14,560 nt of DNA from Bacteroidota bacterium (GTDB taxonomy: Bacteria > Bacteroidota > Bacteroidia > Bacteroidales > Prolixibacteraceae): assembly GCA_030632865.1 (NCBI GenBank), contig DAOVTY010000050.1:1-14560 (forward strand), given 5' to 3'. Below the pieces are notes generated by a model. It did no database searches. It was not told the DNA's origin and worked only from the letters and a program-made list of their open reading frames with translations. Shown piece after piece: positions 1 to 6,312 of this stretch. The position numbers and the translations under genes are program-made. Every line of letters begins with the position of its first letter. The first letter of the stretch is position 1.

Positions 1-186
1 ATCGTTTTATTCAAAAAAATGAATCTATATTAAAGCAATTTTTGTTAATTTTTTGTGAAAGTGCTTAGCGGTTTGTTAGAAATGTTATTAAAGCTCCAAG
101 TTGCTATAAATAATGAAGTTGTACTCCAGTAAAATATCTAAATATTCTATAGCAATCTTTTAAATAAATCTTGTAAACTTTTTATT

Positions 187-519
187 GTGGTAGAACTTAA
201 CAAAATAGAAATCAAAAAGAAAATTGAATCTGAAATACAAAAAACCAAAATTAAGGTTGCTGAATATAGAGAGTTAACACGTCCTATTGAACCAGAAAAT
301 GCAATTGGCCGTATCTCGCGAATGGATGCGATTAATAATAAAAGTGTAACAGAAGCTGCTCTCCGAAAAGCAGTTGAAAAATTAGATAACCTTAATCTGG
401 CACTTACTAAAGTTGATGATGATGATTTTGGATTATGTGTACATTGTCATAAACAAATTCCGTTAGGAAGAATTCTTATTATGCCACAGGCACGCAGCTG
501 TGTTTCTTGTTTGCGTTAA
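187..519 (+). CDS. DksA/TraR family C4 zinc-finger protein
   Basis: This is a 110-residue protein of the short DksA/TraR type. Known members bind RNA polymerase in the secondary channel and modulate transcription, but the role of this short subgroup is not firmly known. Residues about 5-75 are predicted helical (coiled-coil hairpin in the family) and include GRISRMDA at 41-48, a motif I recognise from this subgroup. The C-terminal zinc finger is C84-x2-C87 and C105-x2-C108, with all four ligands present. The start is GTG at 187: the frame is open back to a TAA at 139-141, but no ATG occurs before residue 46, and starting there would remove half of the coiled coil. The length suits the family. 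Its stop lies 13 nt from the stop of the convergent lipoprotein gene, and I see no clear terminator between them. Confidence 0.9.
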   Translation: MVELNKIEIKKKIESEIQKTKIKVAEYRELTRPIEPENAIGRISRMDAINNKSVTEAALRKAVEKLDNLNLALTKVDDDDFGLCVHCHKQIPLGRILIMPQARSCVSCLR

Positions 520-532
520 TTTCTACTTTCTC

Positions 533-1654
533 TTATTCTTTTTTATCTTCCAATTTTGGGGTGAAATGTTTTGAAATATCAAATATAAGCCTACCAAAAT
601 TGCTTGTGTTTATATTCGTAGTAAATGCTACTATTAAGTCATATTCAGGATAAACAATCAGTGCTGAATTTCCTCCAGTTACTTCGCCCCTTCTCCCATA
701 TATTGGGCTCTCATTTTGGTCGTACATTAATAACCATCCGTTAGTAATGTTTGCCGGAACATTTTTATACAGAATTGCAGGTTTAAACATTTCTTCTTTA
801 GATTTGTCTGAAAGAATATTGGAATTGAAAACAGCATTTCCAAATTTTACTAAATCTTCAGCATTCGAAAGTATTCCTTGTGATGGAGCCTTATAACGCA
901 TGTCTCTAAATGTTGCATTTACTGTCTGCGAAATAAAGCTATAGTCATAAAAGTTAGTTCGTCCTTTTATGGTTATAAACGGATCGTCAATCACAGTGTT
1001 GGCTAGTGCTAGCGTATCTGTAACGTAATCTTTTAAAATTTTATTGAAGTTTTTCTTAGTTGCCTTTTCCATAATAGCACCAAGCAGGTTGTATTGAAAC
1101 ATACAATCTGTTTGTACAAAACCTGGCATATAAAATAGCGTGTCATTCTTAAATTTATCTATTCCTTTACGAAGCGAAATATTAAGTTCTTGAGAATCGA
1201 ATTCCTTGCTTTTTGCATCTCTTAAGCCAGAAGTTTGATCAGCCAGTTGCCGTAAAGAAATAGGGAATTCTTTTTCAGGAAAATTAGAAAAGTAATGTTG
1301 TATTAAAGAGTCAGGATTTAAAGTTCCTTCTTCAACCATTCTAAGGTAAATAAAAGATGTAAATAACTCTGATATTTGACCAATTCTGAATTTTGTTTCG
1401 CGAGTAACCGGAACTTCAAGATCTTTTGATGCCAGTCCTATTCCTTCAGAGTAAATGATTTTACCATCTTTCATAACGGCAACGGTACCTCCAGGTACAT
1501 TATTCCCTAGAAGATAAAACATAAAGGCTTTTTTTGCGGCTTTAATCTCATCAATGTATTGTTTATTATAAACAATATTGCTCTTTTCCATTTCACAATT
1601 AGTGAATCCAAATAAAAAACCAAACAGAAGTATTGTAAGAATTCCTTTTTTCAT
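533..1654 (-). CDS. Lipoprotein with serine-hydrolase (beta-lactamase class C-like) fold, probable pseudoenzyme
   Basis: This 373-residue protein begins with a hydrophobic signal and lipobox-like GFTNC, so C20 is the likely lipidated residue and the mature protein is probably envelope-anchored. Residues about 50-350 follow the serine beta-lactamase-like/esterase pattern: TVAVMKDGKIIYSEGIG (57-73), TKFRIGQISELFTS (87-100), LRQLADQTSGLRD (134-146), LLGAIMEKATKKNF (190-203) and IYGRRGEVTGG (318-328). In active members the second block carries Ser-x-x-Lys. Here the matching positions are Q93-I-S-E96, so both the nucleophile and the general base are missing. The Tyr-x-Asn motif aligns to D183-C-M185, and the H/K-x-G motif reads R321-R-G323. 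The fold family is clear, but classical hydrolysis is unlikely; binding or sensing is a possible role. It lies downstream of, and in the same direction as, the LytTR regulator and kinase genes. Function is not known. Confidence 0.85.
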   Translation of the reverse strand: MKKGILTILLFGFLFGFTNCEMEKSNIVYNKQYIDEIKAAKKAFMFYLLGNNVPGGTVAVMKDGKIIYSEGIGLASKDLEVPVTRETKFRIGQISELFTSFIYLRMVEEGTLNPDSLIQHYFSNFPEKEFPISLRQLADQTSGLRDAKSKEFDSQELNISLRKGIDKFKNDTLFYMPGFVQTDCMFQYNLLGAIMEKATKKNFNKILKDYVTDTLALANTVIDDPFITIKGRTNFYDYSFISQTVNATFRDMRYKAPSQGILSNAEDLVKFGNAVFNSNILSDKSKEEMFKPAILYKNVPANITNGWLLMYDQNESPIYGRRGEVTGGNSALIVYPEYDLIVAFTTNINTSNFGRLIFDISKHFTPKLEDKKE

Positions 1655-1688
1655 TTTGCGTATTAATTATAAACTTAAATAGAAGGTA

Positions 1689-1696
1689 CAAAAATA
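1689..1696 (-). promoter_or_regulatory. Candidate -7 box for the lipoprotein gene
   Basis: On the minus strand this reads TATTTTTG, a full match to the Bacteroidota -7 consensus TAnnTTTG, 34 nt upstream of the ATG at 1654. I find no TTTG at the expected -33 distance. In DNA this AT-rich a match can arise by chance, so it is only a candidate. Confidence 0.25.
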
Positions 1697-1748
1697 GAAA
1701 AATCAATAAATTTATAATTATAGAACACAAATAAATTAGACGGAAGTA

Positions 1749-1778
1749 TTTGTTGATAAAATGAGAAAAATAGTTGTT
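1749..1778. promoter_or_regulatory. Candidate LytTR-type direct-repeat binding site
   Basis: Two 9-bp blocks, TTTGTTGAT (1749-1757) and ATAGTTGTT (1770-1778), lie in the same orientation with 12 bp between them. Each agrees with 7 of 9 positions of the general LytTR/AgrA-type site, whose known layout is two 9-bp direct repeats separated by 12-13 bp. They sit between the LytTR regulator gene and the lipoprotein gene, 53-82 bp upstream of the candidate -7 box. The spacing fits well, but the base matches are modest, so this is inference. Confidence 0.25.
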
Positions 1779-1784
1779 GAATAA

Positions 1785-2525
1785 TTATAGAAAGTTATTC
1801 TTGCTCAGCAAATTACGAAAAGCAACTTTGTATGTTGTGCTAACCGGAATTAGTTTGCTCCCAATTTTAATAGCGTTATTTTCAAAATAATCTATTTTAT
1901 CGATAGCAATAATATACGATTTATGTACTCTGATAAATTTTTGTGAATCAAGTAACTCTTCCATCTTTTTGAAATTAAGCAACGTCATAATTTTGTTCTC
2001 TTCCATATGAATTTGCAAATAGTCACGCATTCCTTCAATATAAAGTATTTTATCGAAATGAACCTTAATAGTTTTATTACCTGATTTAATAAAAGTATGG
2101 TTAGGTTTGATAGGCTGTTGTATTGCAGCTTCCAAATTGTTAATAGAAAGTTTATGATTCTGATCCTTTAAAAATCTTGCATACACTTTTTCTACTGCTT
2201 TTACAAAACGTTCAAACGGAATGGGTTTTAAAAGATAATCCATTACATCTAATTCGTATGCTTTTATAGCATATTCATCAAATGCTGTGGTTAAAATTAC
2301 ATGTGGCGGGTTCTTAATAGTTTCAAGTAATTGGATGCCTGTAAACTCATCCATTTGAATGTCAAGAAAGATAAGGTCAATCTGATTTTCGCGAATAAAT
2401 GAAAATGTGGATAGAGCATTGTCGAACGATCCTACTAAATTTAGATAATCAATTTTATCGGTATAGCGTTTAATTTTTTTAAGTGCAAGAATTTCATCGT
2501 CAACGGCTATGCAATTCATTTTCAT
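1785..2525 (-). CDS. LytTR-family response regulator
   Basis: This 246-residue DNA-binding response regulator has an N-terminal receiver domain (about 3-118). The acidic pocket is D9-D10, the likely phosphorylated residue is D55 in LIFLDIQM, T79-T80 form the switch position, and K100 is in LLKP. Residues about 143-245 form a LytTR DNA-binding domain (FIKSGNKTIKVHFDKILYIE, then FIRVHKSYIIAIDKI). The length is normal for the family. Translation may begin at M1 or at M3 (2517-2519); both keep the receiver intact. It follows the histidine kinase gene by 94 nt on the same strand and surely works as its partner. In Bacteroidota such pairs control envelope, motility or transport genes. The target is unknown here; the lipoprotein gene just downstream, with a LytTR-like repeat in front, is the obvious candidate. 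Confidence 0.95.
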   Translation of the reverse strand: MKMNCIAVDDEILALKKIKRYTDKIDYLNLVGSFDNALSTFSFIRENQIDLIFLDIQMDEFTGIQLLETIKNPPHVILTTAFDEYAIKAYELDVMDYLLKPIPFERFVKAVEKVYARFLKDQNHKLSINNLEAAIQQPIKPNHTFIKSGNKTIKVHFDKILYIEGMRDYLQIHMEENKIMTLLNFKKMEELLDSQKFIRVHKSYIIAIDKIDYFENNAIKIGSKLIPVSTTYKVAFRNLLSKNNFL

Positions 2526-2619
2526 TTTATCAGTTTTATTTTTTTAAAGGTATTCGATGTATCTCACGTTGAAATTAAATATTGTATCGAGAAAAAGCAA
2601 ATTAAATTTCAAGGTCGTT

Positions 2620-3642
2620 TCATTTTAGAGGAACTTTAAGATATACTTTAAATTTATCCAAATCTTGTTTAATTTCAAAGATGTAATTTTTTCCGTGAAT
2701 AAGTTTTAATCGCTTTTCAACATTTTTGATGCCGGTTCCTGTACTATTGTTTGGTAATTTTTGATTGCCGGGTTTTATATAATTTGAAGTAGTTAATTCA
2801 ACAAATTCATTAACAGTATTAAAATTTATTTGAATACCTGGTAATTTAGATTTTTTGTTGCAGTGCTTAATCGCATTTTCAATTAGGGGAATAAAAAGAA
2901 GCGGTGGAATCTGCTTCCCCGAAATCGACCCCGATGTTTTAAATTCAAGAAAATTGGAGTCTTCAAAACTCAATTTTGCAAGTTCCAAATAATCTTTAAT
3001 ATATGTAATTTCACTATCCAGTTTAACCTTTTCGTGCGGAGATTCGTGCAACATATACCGCATTATTTTCGACAGCAGAAAAATTGCATTCGAAGCTTTA
3101 TCTTTATCCTCGAAAATAAGTGCGTCTATATTATTAAGTACATTAAAGAGAAAATGAGGGTTAATTTGCGACCGTAAAATACCAAGTTCCGACTGAACTG
3201 TTTTATGTTCCAATTCAGATTTTTTTAGTTGCATATTGTAGGAGTAACTAAAAAGTTTAAGTGCCGAGGCTATTCCCACAATCATAAAATTGATTAAAAG
3301 TGCATAGAACATTTCTGATACAAATTTACCACGAGGCGGATCCCAAAAACCAAGCAAACCCTGAATATTGTATTTTATGAATTGTTGAATAAAAATATTA
3401 ATTCCAACTACCATAATTATCCCAGCTGTAAAAACTATAAAATTGCGCTTTTTAAATAGATATATCGGAATAAGAAATTCGATTATAATATAAACGGTAA
3501 TAATATCGAATGGAATGTAGAGAACATTTACAAACGATTTGTAATCTAGTCCGTATGATAGTATCATCGGGAGGGTATAAAATGCGTAAATAAATATCCA
3601 AAACAGGATATGATTTACAATTCGATATTTAAAGAGTTTCAT
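2620..3642 (-). CDS. LytS/YehU-type sensor histidine kinase
   Basis: This 340-residue membrane sensor kinase has four predicted membrane segments at about 9-30, 40-62, 68-89 and 111-131, a short linker helix (about 135-155), then the His_kinase domain (PF06580 type) and a HATPase_c domain. The phospho-acceptor is H163 in QINPHFLFN (159-167). The N box is IPLIENAIKH with N256, and the G box is GTGIKNVEKRL (302-312). No periplasmic sensing domain is present, so the signal is probably read in or near the membrane, as in other members with only short loops. The next gene on the strand encodes the LytTR regulator. A dyad with 8-bp arms (2569-2576 and 2605-2612) lies in the gap between the two genes. 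The 169 nt between its start and the symporter gene upstream suggest its own promoter, but I could not pick one out. Confidence 0.95.
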   Translation of the reverse strand: MKLFKYRIVNHILFWIFIYAFYTLPMILSYGLDYKSFVNVLYIPFDIITVYIIIEFLIPIYLFKKRNFIVFTAGIIMVVGINIFIQQFIKYNIQGLLGFWDPPRGKFVSEMFYALLINFMIVGIASALKLFSYSYNMQLKKSELEHKTVQSELGILRSQINPHFLFNVLNNIDALIFEDKDKASNAIFLLSKIMRYMLHESPHEKVKLDSEITYIKDYLELAKLSFEDSNFLEFKTSGSISGKQIPPLLFIPLIENAIKHCNKKSKLPGIQINFNTVNEFVELTTSNYIKPGNQKLPNNSTGTGIKNVEKRLKLIHGKNYIFEIKQDLDKFKVYLKVPLK

Positions 3643-3811
3643 TGTACGAATTTCAATTTATACTACAATATTACAAGAAATATTTGAAAGAAATTATGTT
3701 TATCTGTTAAACAAAATATTTATTCGACTAATGTAGAACGTCGATAAAACAAGGTGTTTTGTAGAGAGTTTAAAGTTTAAAATTTGTAAAATTGCGAATG
3801 AAAACATCTTC

Positions 3812-5038
3812 CTAAATTGCCACTTTAGTTTCCTCTCTTTCCGTACGTGCAATTATAACAGCACCACAACTGTCGCTCCAAACATTTACCGAAGTCCTGA
3901 GCATGTCAAGAATTCTATCAACGGCTAAAATCAATCCGATTCCCTCCAGCGGCAACCCGATTGCAGTTAATACAACTGTTATCATTACCAATCCAGCCAT
4001 TGGAATTCCGGCAGCACCAATAGAAGCGAGTAATGCTGTAAACACCACAAGTACTTGTTGAGTAAACGATAAATCAACTCCATAAGCTTGCGCAATAAAC
4101 ATTGCTGCTACACATTCGTAAAGTGCTGTTCCATCCATATTTATTGTGGCGCCAAGTGGTAGCGTGAAACTGGTAACTTTATTAGAGACTCCACTTTTAT
4201 GTTCCAAGGCTTCCATTGTTAACGGAAGTGTGGCACTCGACGATGAAGTTGAAAAAGCCGTTAGTAACGGAGTTGCCATATTTCTGAAATGGGTAAATGG
4301 TTTTGCTTTTCCAACAAAATGAACTATTAACGGAAGAGATATAAATGCATGAATCAGTAAGCCGGCAATAACACAAAGACTGTATATGGCAAGGCTCCCT
4401 GCAATATTTGCAAGTTGCTCAGAGTTTCGTGCAACTTCATTTGCTACAATTCCGAAAATACCGAGTGGCGTAAATTTTATGATGAACAGAGTTATTTTCA
4501 TCATAACCTCAAAAATTGAATCAAAAAAAGTTGTAAGAGACTCTTTATATTTATTATCAACAGTTGTAATAAAATAACCAAAAATTATTGCAAAGAAAAT
4601 AACTGAAAGGATTGTGCCTTGAGCCATCGCATTAACAATATTGTCAGGTACTAATCGGTAGAGAATATCTTTTACAGATCCAGCATTGTCAACCAATCCA
4701 TCAACAGATTGTGTGAACCCAAGATCGACACCCACACCGGGTTTTACAAGGTTAACGATTAATAAACCCGTTACAATAGCAAGTGTACTTGTAGCTAAAT
4801 AGTAGGTAAGTGTTTTTAATCCCATTCGACCAAGATTATTGCCTTCTCCCATGCTTGTAACACCACTAATAATAGAACTGAAAATTAACGGTATAATGAC
4901 CATCTTTAAGGCTCGTAAAAAAATATCGCCCATCCAGGCAATATATTCTACACCCTGCGGAAAATAGTATCCAAAAAAAACAGCAAGAATTAAAGCAATT
5001 AATATTTGCCAGTGAAGTTTTAGTTTTAATATTTTCAC
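3812..5038 (-). CDS. Acidic amino acid/dicarboxylate:cation symporter (GltP/DctA family)
   Basis: This 408-residue inner-membrane transporter belongs to the DAACS family, which imports glutamate, aspartate or C4-dicarboxylates with Na+ or H+. Hydrophobic segments fill the protein. Family marks are the serine-rich hairpin STSSSSATLP (263-272), NMDGT (300-304), the second hairpin GAAGIPMAGLVM (341-352) and the last helix VDRILDMLRTSVNVWSD (373-389). Against the archaeal GltPh structure, D378, R381, T382, N385 and D389 match D394, R397, T398, N401 and D405. Retention of the arginine, which contacts the side-chain carboxylate, favours an acidic amino acid or dicarboxylate over a neutral substrate. 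The coupling ion and exact substrate are not settled. The gene is divergent from aquaporin Z across a 243-bp region rich in dyads, and it is separate from the kinase gene downstream (169 nt). Confidence 0.93.
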   Translation of the reverse strand: MKILKLKLHWQILIALILAVFFGYYFPQGVEYIAWMGDIFLRALKMVIIPLIFSSIISGVTSMGEGNNLGRMGLKTLTYYLATSTLAIVTGLLIVNLVKPGVGVDLGFTQSVDGLVDNAGSVKDILYRLVPDNIVNAMAQGTILSVIFFAIIFGYFITTVDNKYKESLTTFFDSIFEVMMKITLFIIKFTPLGIFGIVANEVARNSEQLANIAGSLAIYSLCVIAGLLIHAFISLPLIVHFVGKAKPFTHFRNMATPLLTAFSTSSSSATLPLTMEALEHKSGVSNKVTSFTLPLGATINMDGTALYECVAAMFIAQAYGVDLSFTQQVLVVFTALLASIGAAGIPMAGLVMITVVLTAIGLPLEGIGLILAVDRILDMLRTSVNVWSDSCGAVIIARTEREETKVAI

Positions 5039-5123
5039 AATTTAAATTTTATTTGATTTTTAAATGGGTTGCTAATTTATTATTTTTTATAGGCTTTACA
5101 AACTTCTTTTAAGTATTACTAGC

Positions 5124-5142
5124 ATTTTAATGTCATTAAAAT
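5124..5142. promoter_or_regulatory. 19-bp perfect dyad, candidate operator
   Basis: ATTTTAATG-T-CATTAAAAT is a perfect palindrome with 9-bp arms around a single base. It lies in the divergent region between the symporter and aquaporin genes. A one-base centre suits a dimeric DNA-binding protein better than an RNA hairpin. The regulator is unknown, and the AT-rich content weakens the case somewhat. Confidence 0.4.
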
Positions 5143-5160
5143 TATTCCCTTTTATTAGGT

Positions 5161-5192
5161 TTTGCATTTCCAATTGATTTTACATAACTTTC
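5161..5192 (+). promoter_or_regulatory. Candidate aqpZ promoter
   Basis: TTTG (5161-5164), then 20 bases, then TAACTTTC (5185-5192), fit the Bacteroidota promoter pattern of -33 TTTG and -7 TAnnTTTG with one mismatch at the last base. Transcription would start near 5197, giving a leader of about 85 nt that includes the dyad at 5219-5237. This is a by-eye match only. Confidence 0.3.
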
Positions 5193-5218
5193 AAAAATAA
5201 TATTAACGCCGCATTCAG

Positions 5219-5237
5219 TTTTATTCGTCGAATAAAA
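5219..5237. promoter_or_regulatory. Second 19-bp perfect dyad, candidate operator
   Basis: TTTTATTCG-T-CGAATAAAA is a perfect palindrome with 9-bp arms and a single central T, the same geometry as the dyad at 5124-5142. It ends 44 nt before the aqpZ start codon and falls in the predicted aqpZ leader. Its central TTCG/CGAA makes it less likely to be an AT-composition accident. It could be an operator or, with a tight loop, an mRNA hairpin. Confidence 0.4.
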
Positions 5238-5281
5238 AACACAATTTTCAATTAGACTGGTGGCATTTTAAATTAAAATAT

Positions 5282-5968
5282 ATGAAAAAATTAGTTGCTG
5301 AATTTATCGGAACACTTTGGTTGGTTCTGGGAGGTTGTGGTAGTGCTGTTCTTGCTGCCGGTTTTCCTGAGTTAGGAATTGGATTTGTGGGCGTTGCCCT
5401 TGCTTTTGGTTTAACTGTAGTTACAATGGCGTATGCAATCGGGCATATTTCCGGATGTCATTTAAATCCTGCAGTATCGGTAGGACTTTGGATGGGTGGA
5501 AGATTTGATGCAAAAGATTTGTTACCTTATATTATTGCGCAGGTTTTGGGCGGAATTGCAGGTGCAGGAATTCTTTATGTTATCGTAAGCGGACAGCCTG
5601 GATTTGAGTTAGGTAGTTTTGCCGCAAACGGTTATGGCGAACATTCTCCGGGAGGTTATAGCATGCTTTCTGCTTTGGTAATAGAAGTAGTAATGACATT
5701 TATGTTCTTGATTGTTATTTTAGGTGCAACACATTCTAAAGCTCCAAAGTATTTGGCTGGTTTGGCAATTGGGTTGAGTTTAACGCTTATCCATTTAATC
5801 AGTATTCCTGTAACAAACACATCAGTTAACCCTGCGCGTAGCACAAGTCAGGCACTATTTGTTGGCGATTGGGCATTGGGGCAGTTGTGGCTATTTTGGG
5901 TAGCACCTATAGTTGGAGCATTATTAGCCGGAGTTGTTTATAAATACCTTTCTCCTGAAAAAGATTAG
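5282..5968 (+). CDS. aqpZ: Aquaporin Z (water channel)
   Basis: This 228-residue inner-membrane channel of the MIP family passes water passively in response to osmotic gradients. Both pore signatures are intact: H60-L-N-P-A64 and V182-N-P-A-R186. The selectivity-filter residues match E. coli AqpZ (F43, H174, T183, R189) as F42, H171, T180 and R186. This is the water-specific set, not the wider glycerol-facilitator set. The GGCGSAVL stretch near residue 17 and the overall length are also AqpZ-like. The ATG at 5282 gives the usual short MKKLVAEFIGT start. An 11-nt inter-dyad gap and three palindromes upstream suggest tight regulation, perhaps shared with the divergent symporter gene. A strong intrinsic terminator follows at 6061-6102. 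Confidence 0.96.
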   Translation: MKKLVAEFIGTLWLVLGGCGSAVLAAGFPELGIGFVGVALAFGLTVVTMAYAIGHISGCHLNPAVSVGLWMGGRFDAKDLLPYIIAQVLGGIAGAGILYVIVSGQPGFELGSFAANGYGEHSPGGYSMLSALVIEVVMTFMFLIVILGATHSKAPKYLAGLAIGLSLTLIHLISIPVTNTSVNPARSTSQALFVGDWALGQLWLFWVAPIVGALLAGVVYKYLSPEKD

Positions 5969-6060
5969 CAACGAGTAAACATGCAAGAACTGTTAATTAA
6001 TTATTGAATGAGCAGTATAATTTAGTTTTTGGATAGCCGCCATATAAAAGATTCAAATTT

Positions 6061-6102
6061 GTCACGCTTTGGTTTTTAAAAACGAAGCGTGACATTTTTT
6101 TT
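6061..6102 (+). terminator. Rho-independent terminator after aqpZ
   Basis: GTCACGCTT (6061-6069) pairs perfectly with AAGCGTGAC (6085-6093). A T-G and a G-C pair extend the stem inward, and an inner TTT/AAA can pair as well. Eight Ts follow at 6095-6102. Stem, loop and T-run are textbook. It lies 92 nt after the aqpZ stop and insulates aqpZ from pta-ackA. Confidence 0.88.
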
Positions 6103-6157
6103 GTATGAATTTAGTACATTTTTATTCTAGTTACCAAACTATCTTTATTACTTTTAC

Positions 6158-6177
6158 GCTACATTTTACAATGTGGC
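6158..6177 (+). promoter_or_regulatory. Hairpin in the pta upstream region
   Basis: GCTACATT-TTAC-AATGTGGC forms an 8-bp stem (one G-T pair) with a 4-base loop. No T-run follows, so it is not a terminator. It may be an operator or an mRNA structure about 135 nt before pta; no regulator can be named. Confidence 0.3.
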
Positions 6178-6264
6178 TGTAAGTATCATATAATCAGGTG
6201 ATTAATTCGAATTAAAGAAAAGTGAAACGAGCATCTGTTAGCTGACGGACACAGAGGAATAATT

Positions 6265-6300
6265 ATGGGCGAGTTCTATCGAATACCTTCGAAATACTAA
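6265..6300 (+). other. Possible 11-residue leader ORF before pta
   Basis: An ATG at 6265 opens an ORF of 11 codons (MGEFYRIPSKY) ending in TAA at 6298-6300, 12 nt before the pta start. AGAGGA at 6253-6258, 6 nt from its ATG, looks like a Shine-Dalgarno sequence, which is unusual in this phylum. A TCGAA-TACC-TTCGA hairpin (6279-6292) covers its 3' half. An ORF this short can arise by chance. Confidence 0.2.
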
Positions 6301-6312
6301 AATAATAATGAA

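Larger units (their letters stand above)
5969..6312 (+). other. Intergenic region between aqpZ and pta
   Basis: These 344 bases hold no gene of normal size. They contain the aqpZ terminator (6061-6102), a hairpin with an 8-bp stem (6158-6177), an 11-codon ORF with an SD-like sequence (6265-6300), and a three-base-step overlap ATGAAATGA at the pta start. I could not identify a convincing pta promoter; TACATTTT (6160-6167) is a one-mismatch -7 box lying in the hairpin. Confidence 0.5.

Noticed and set aside
187..324. Start of the DksA-like protein at the first ATG (residue 46)
   Set aside because: It would remove the N-terminal helix and the GRISRMDA motif typical of the family; the GTG at 187 gives the expected length.
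3746..3760. AAAACA-AGG-TGTTTT inverted repeat downstream of the symporter gene, considered as a terminator
   Set aside because: On the minus strand it is followed by ATCG, not a T-run, and the six pairs are almost all A-T; too weak to call.
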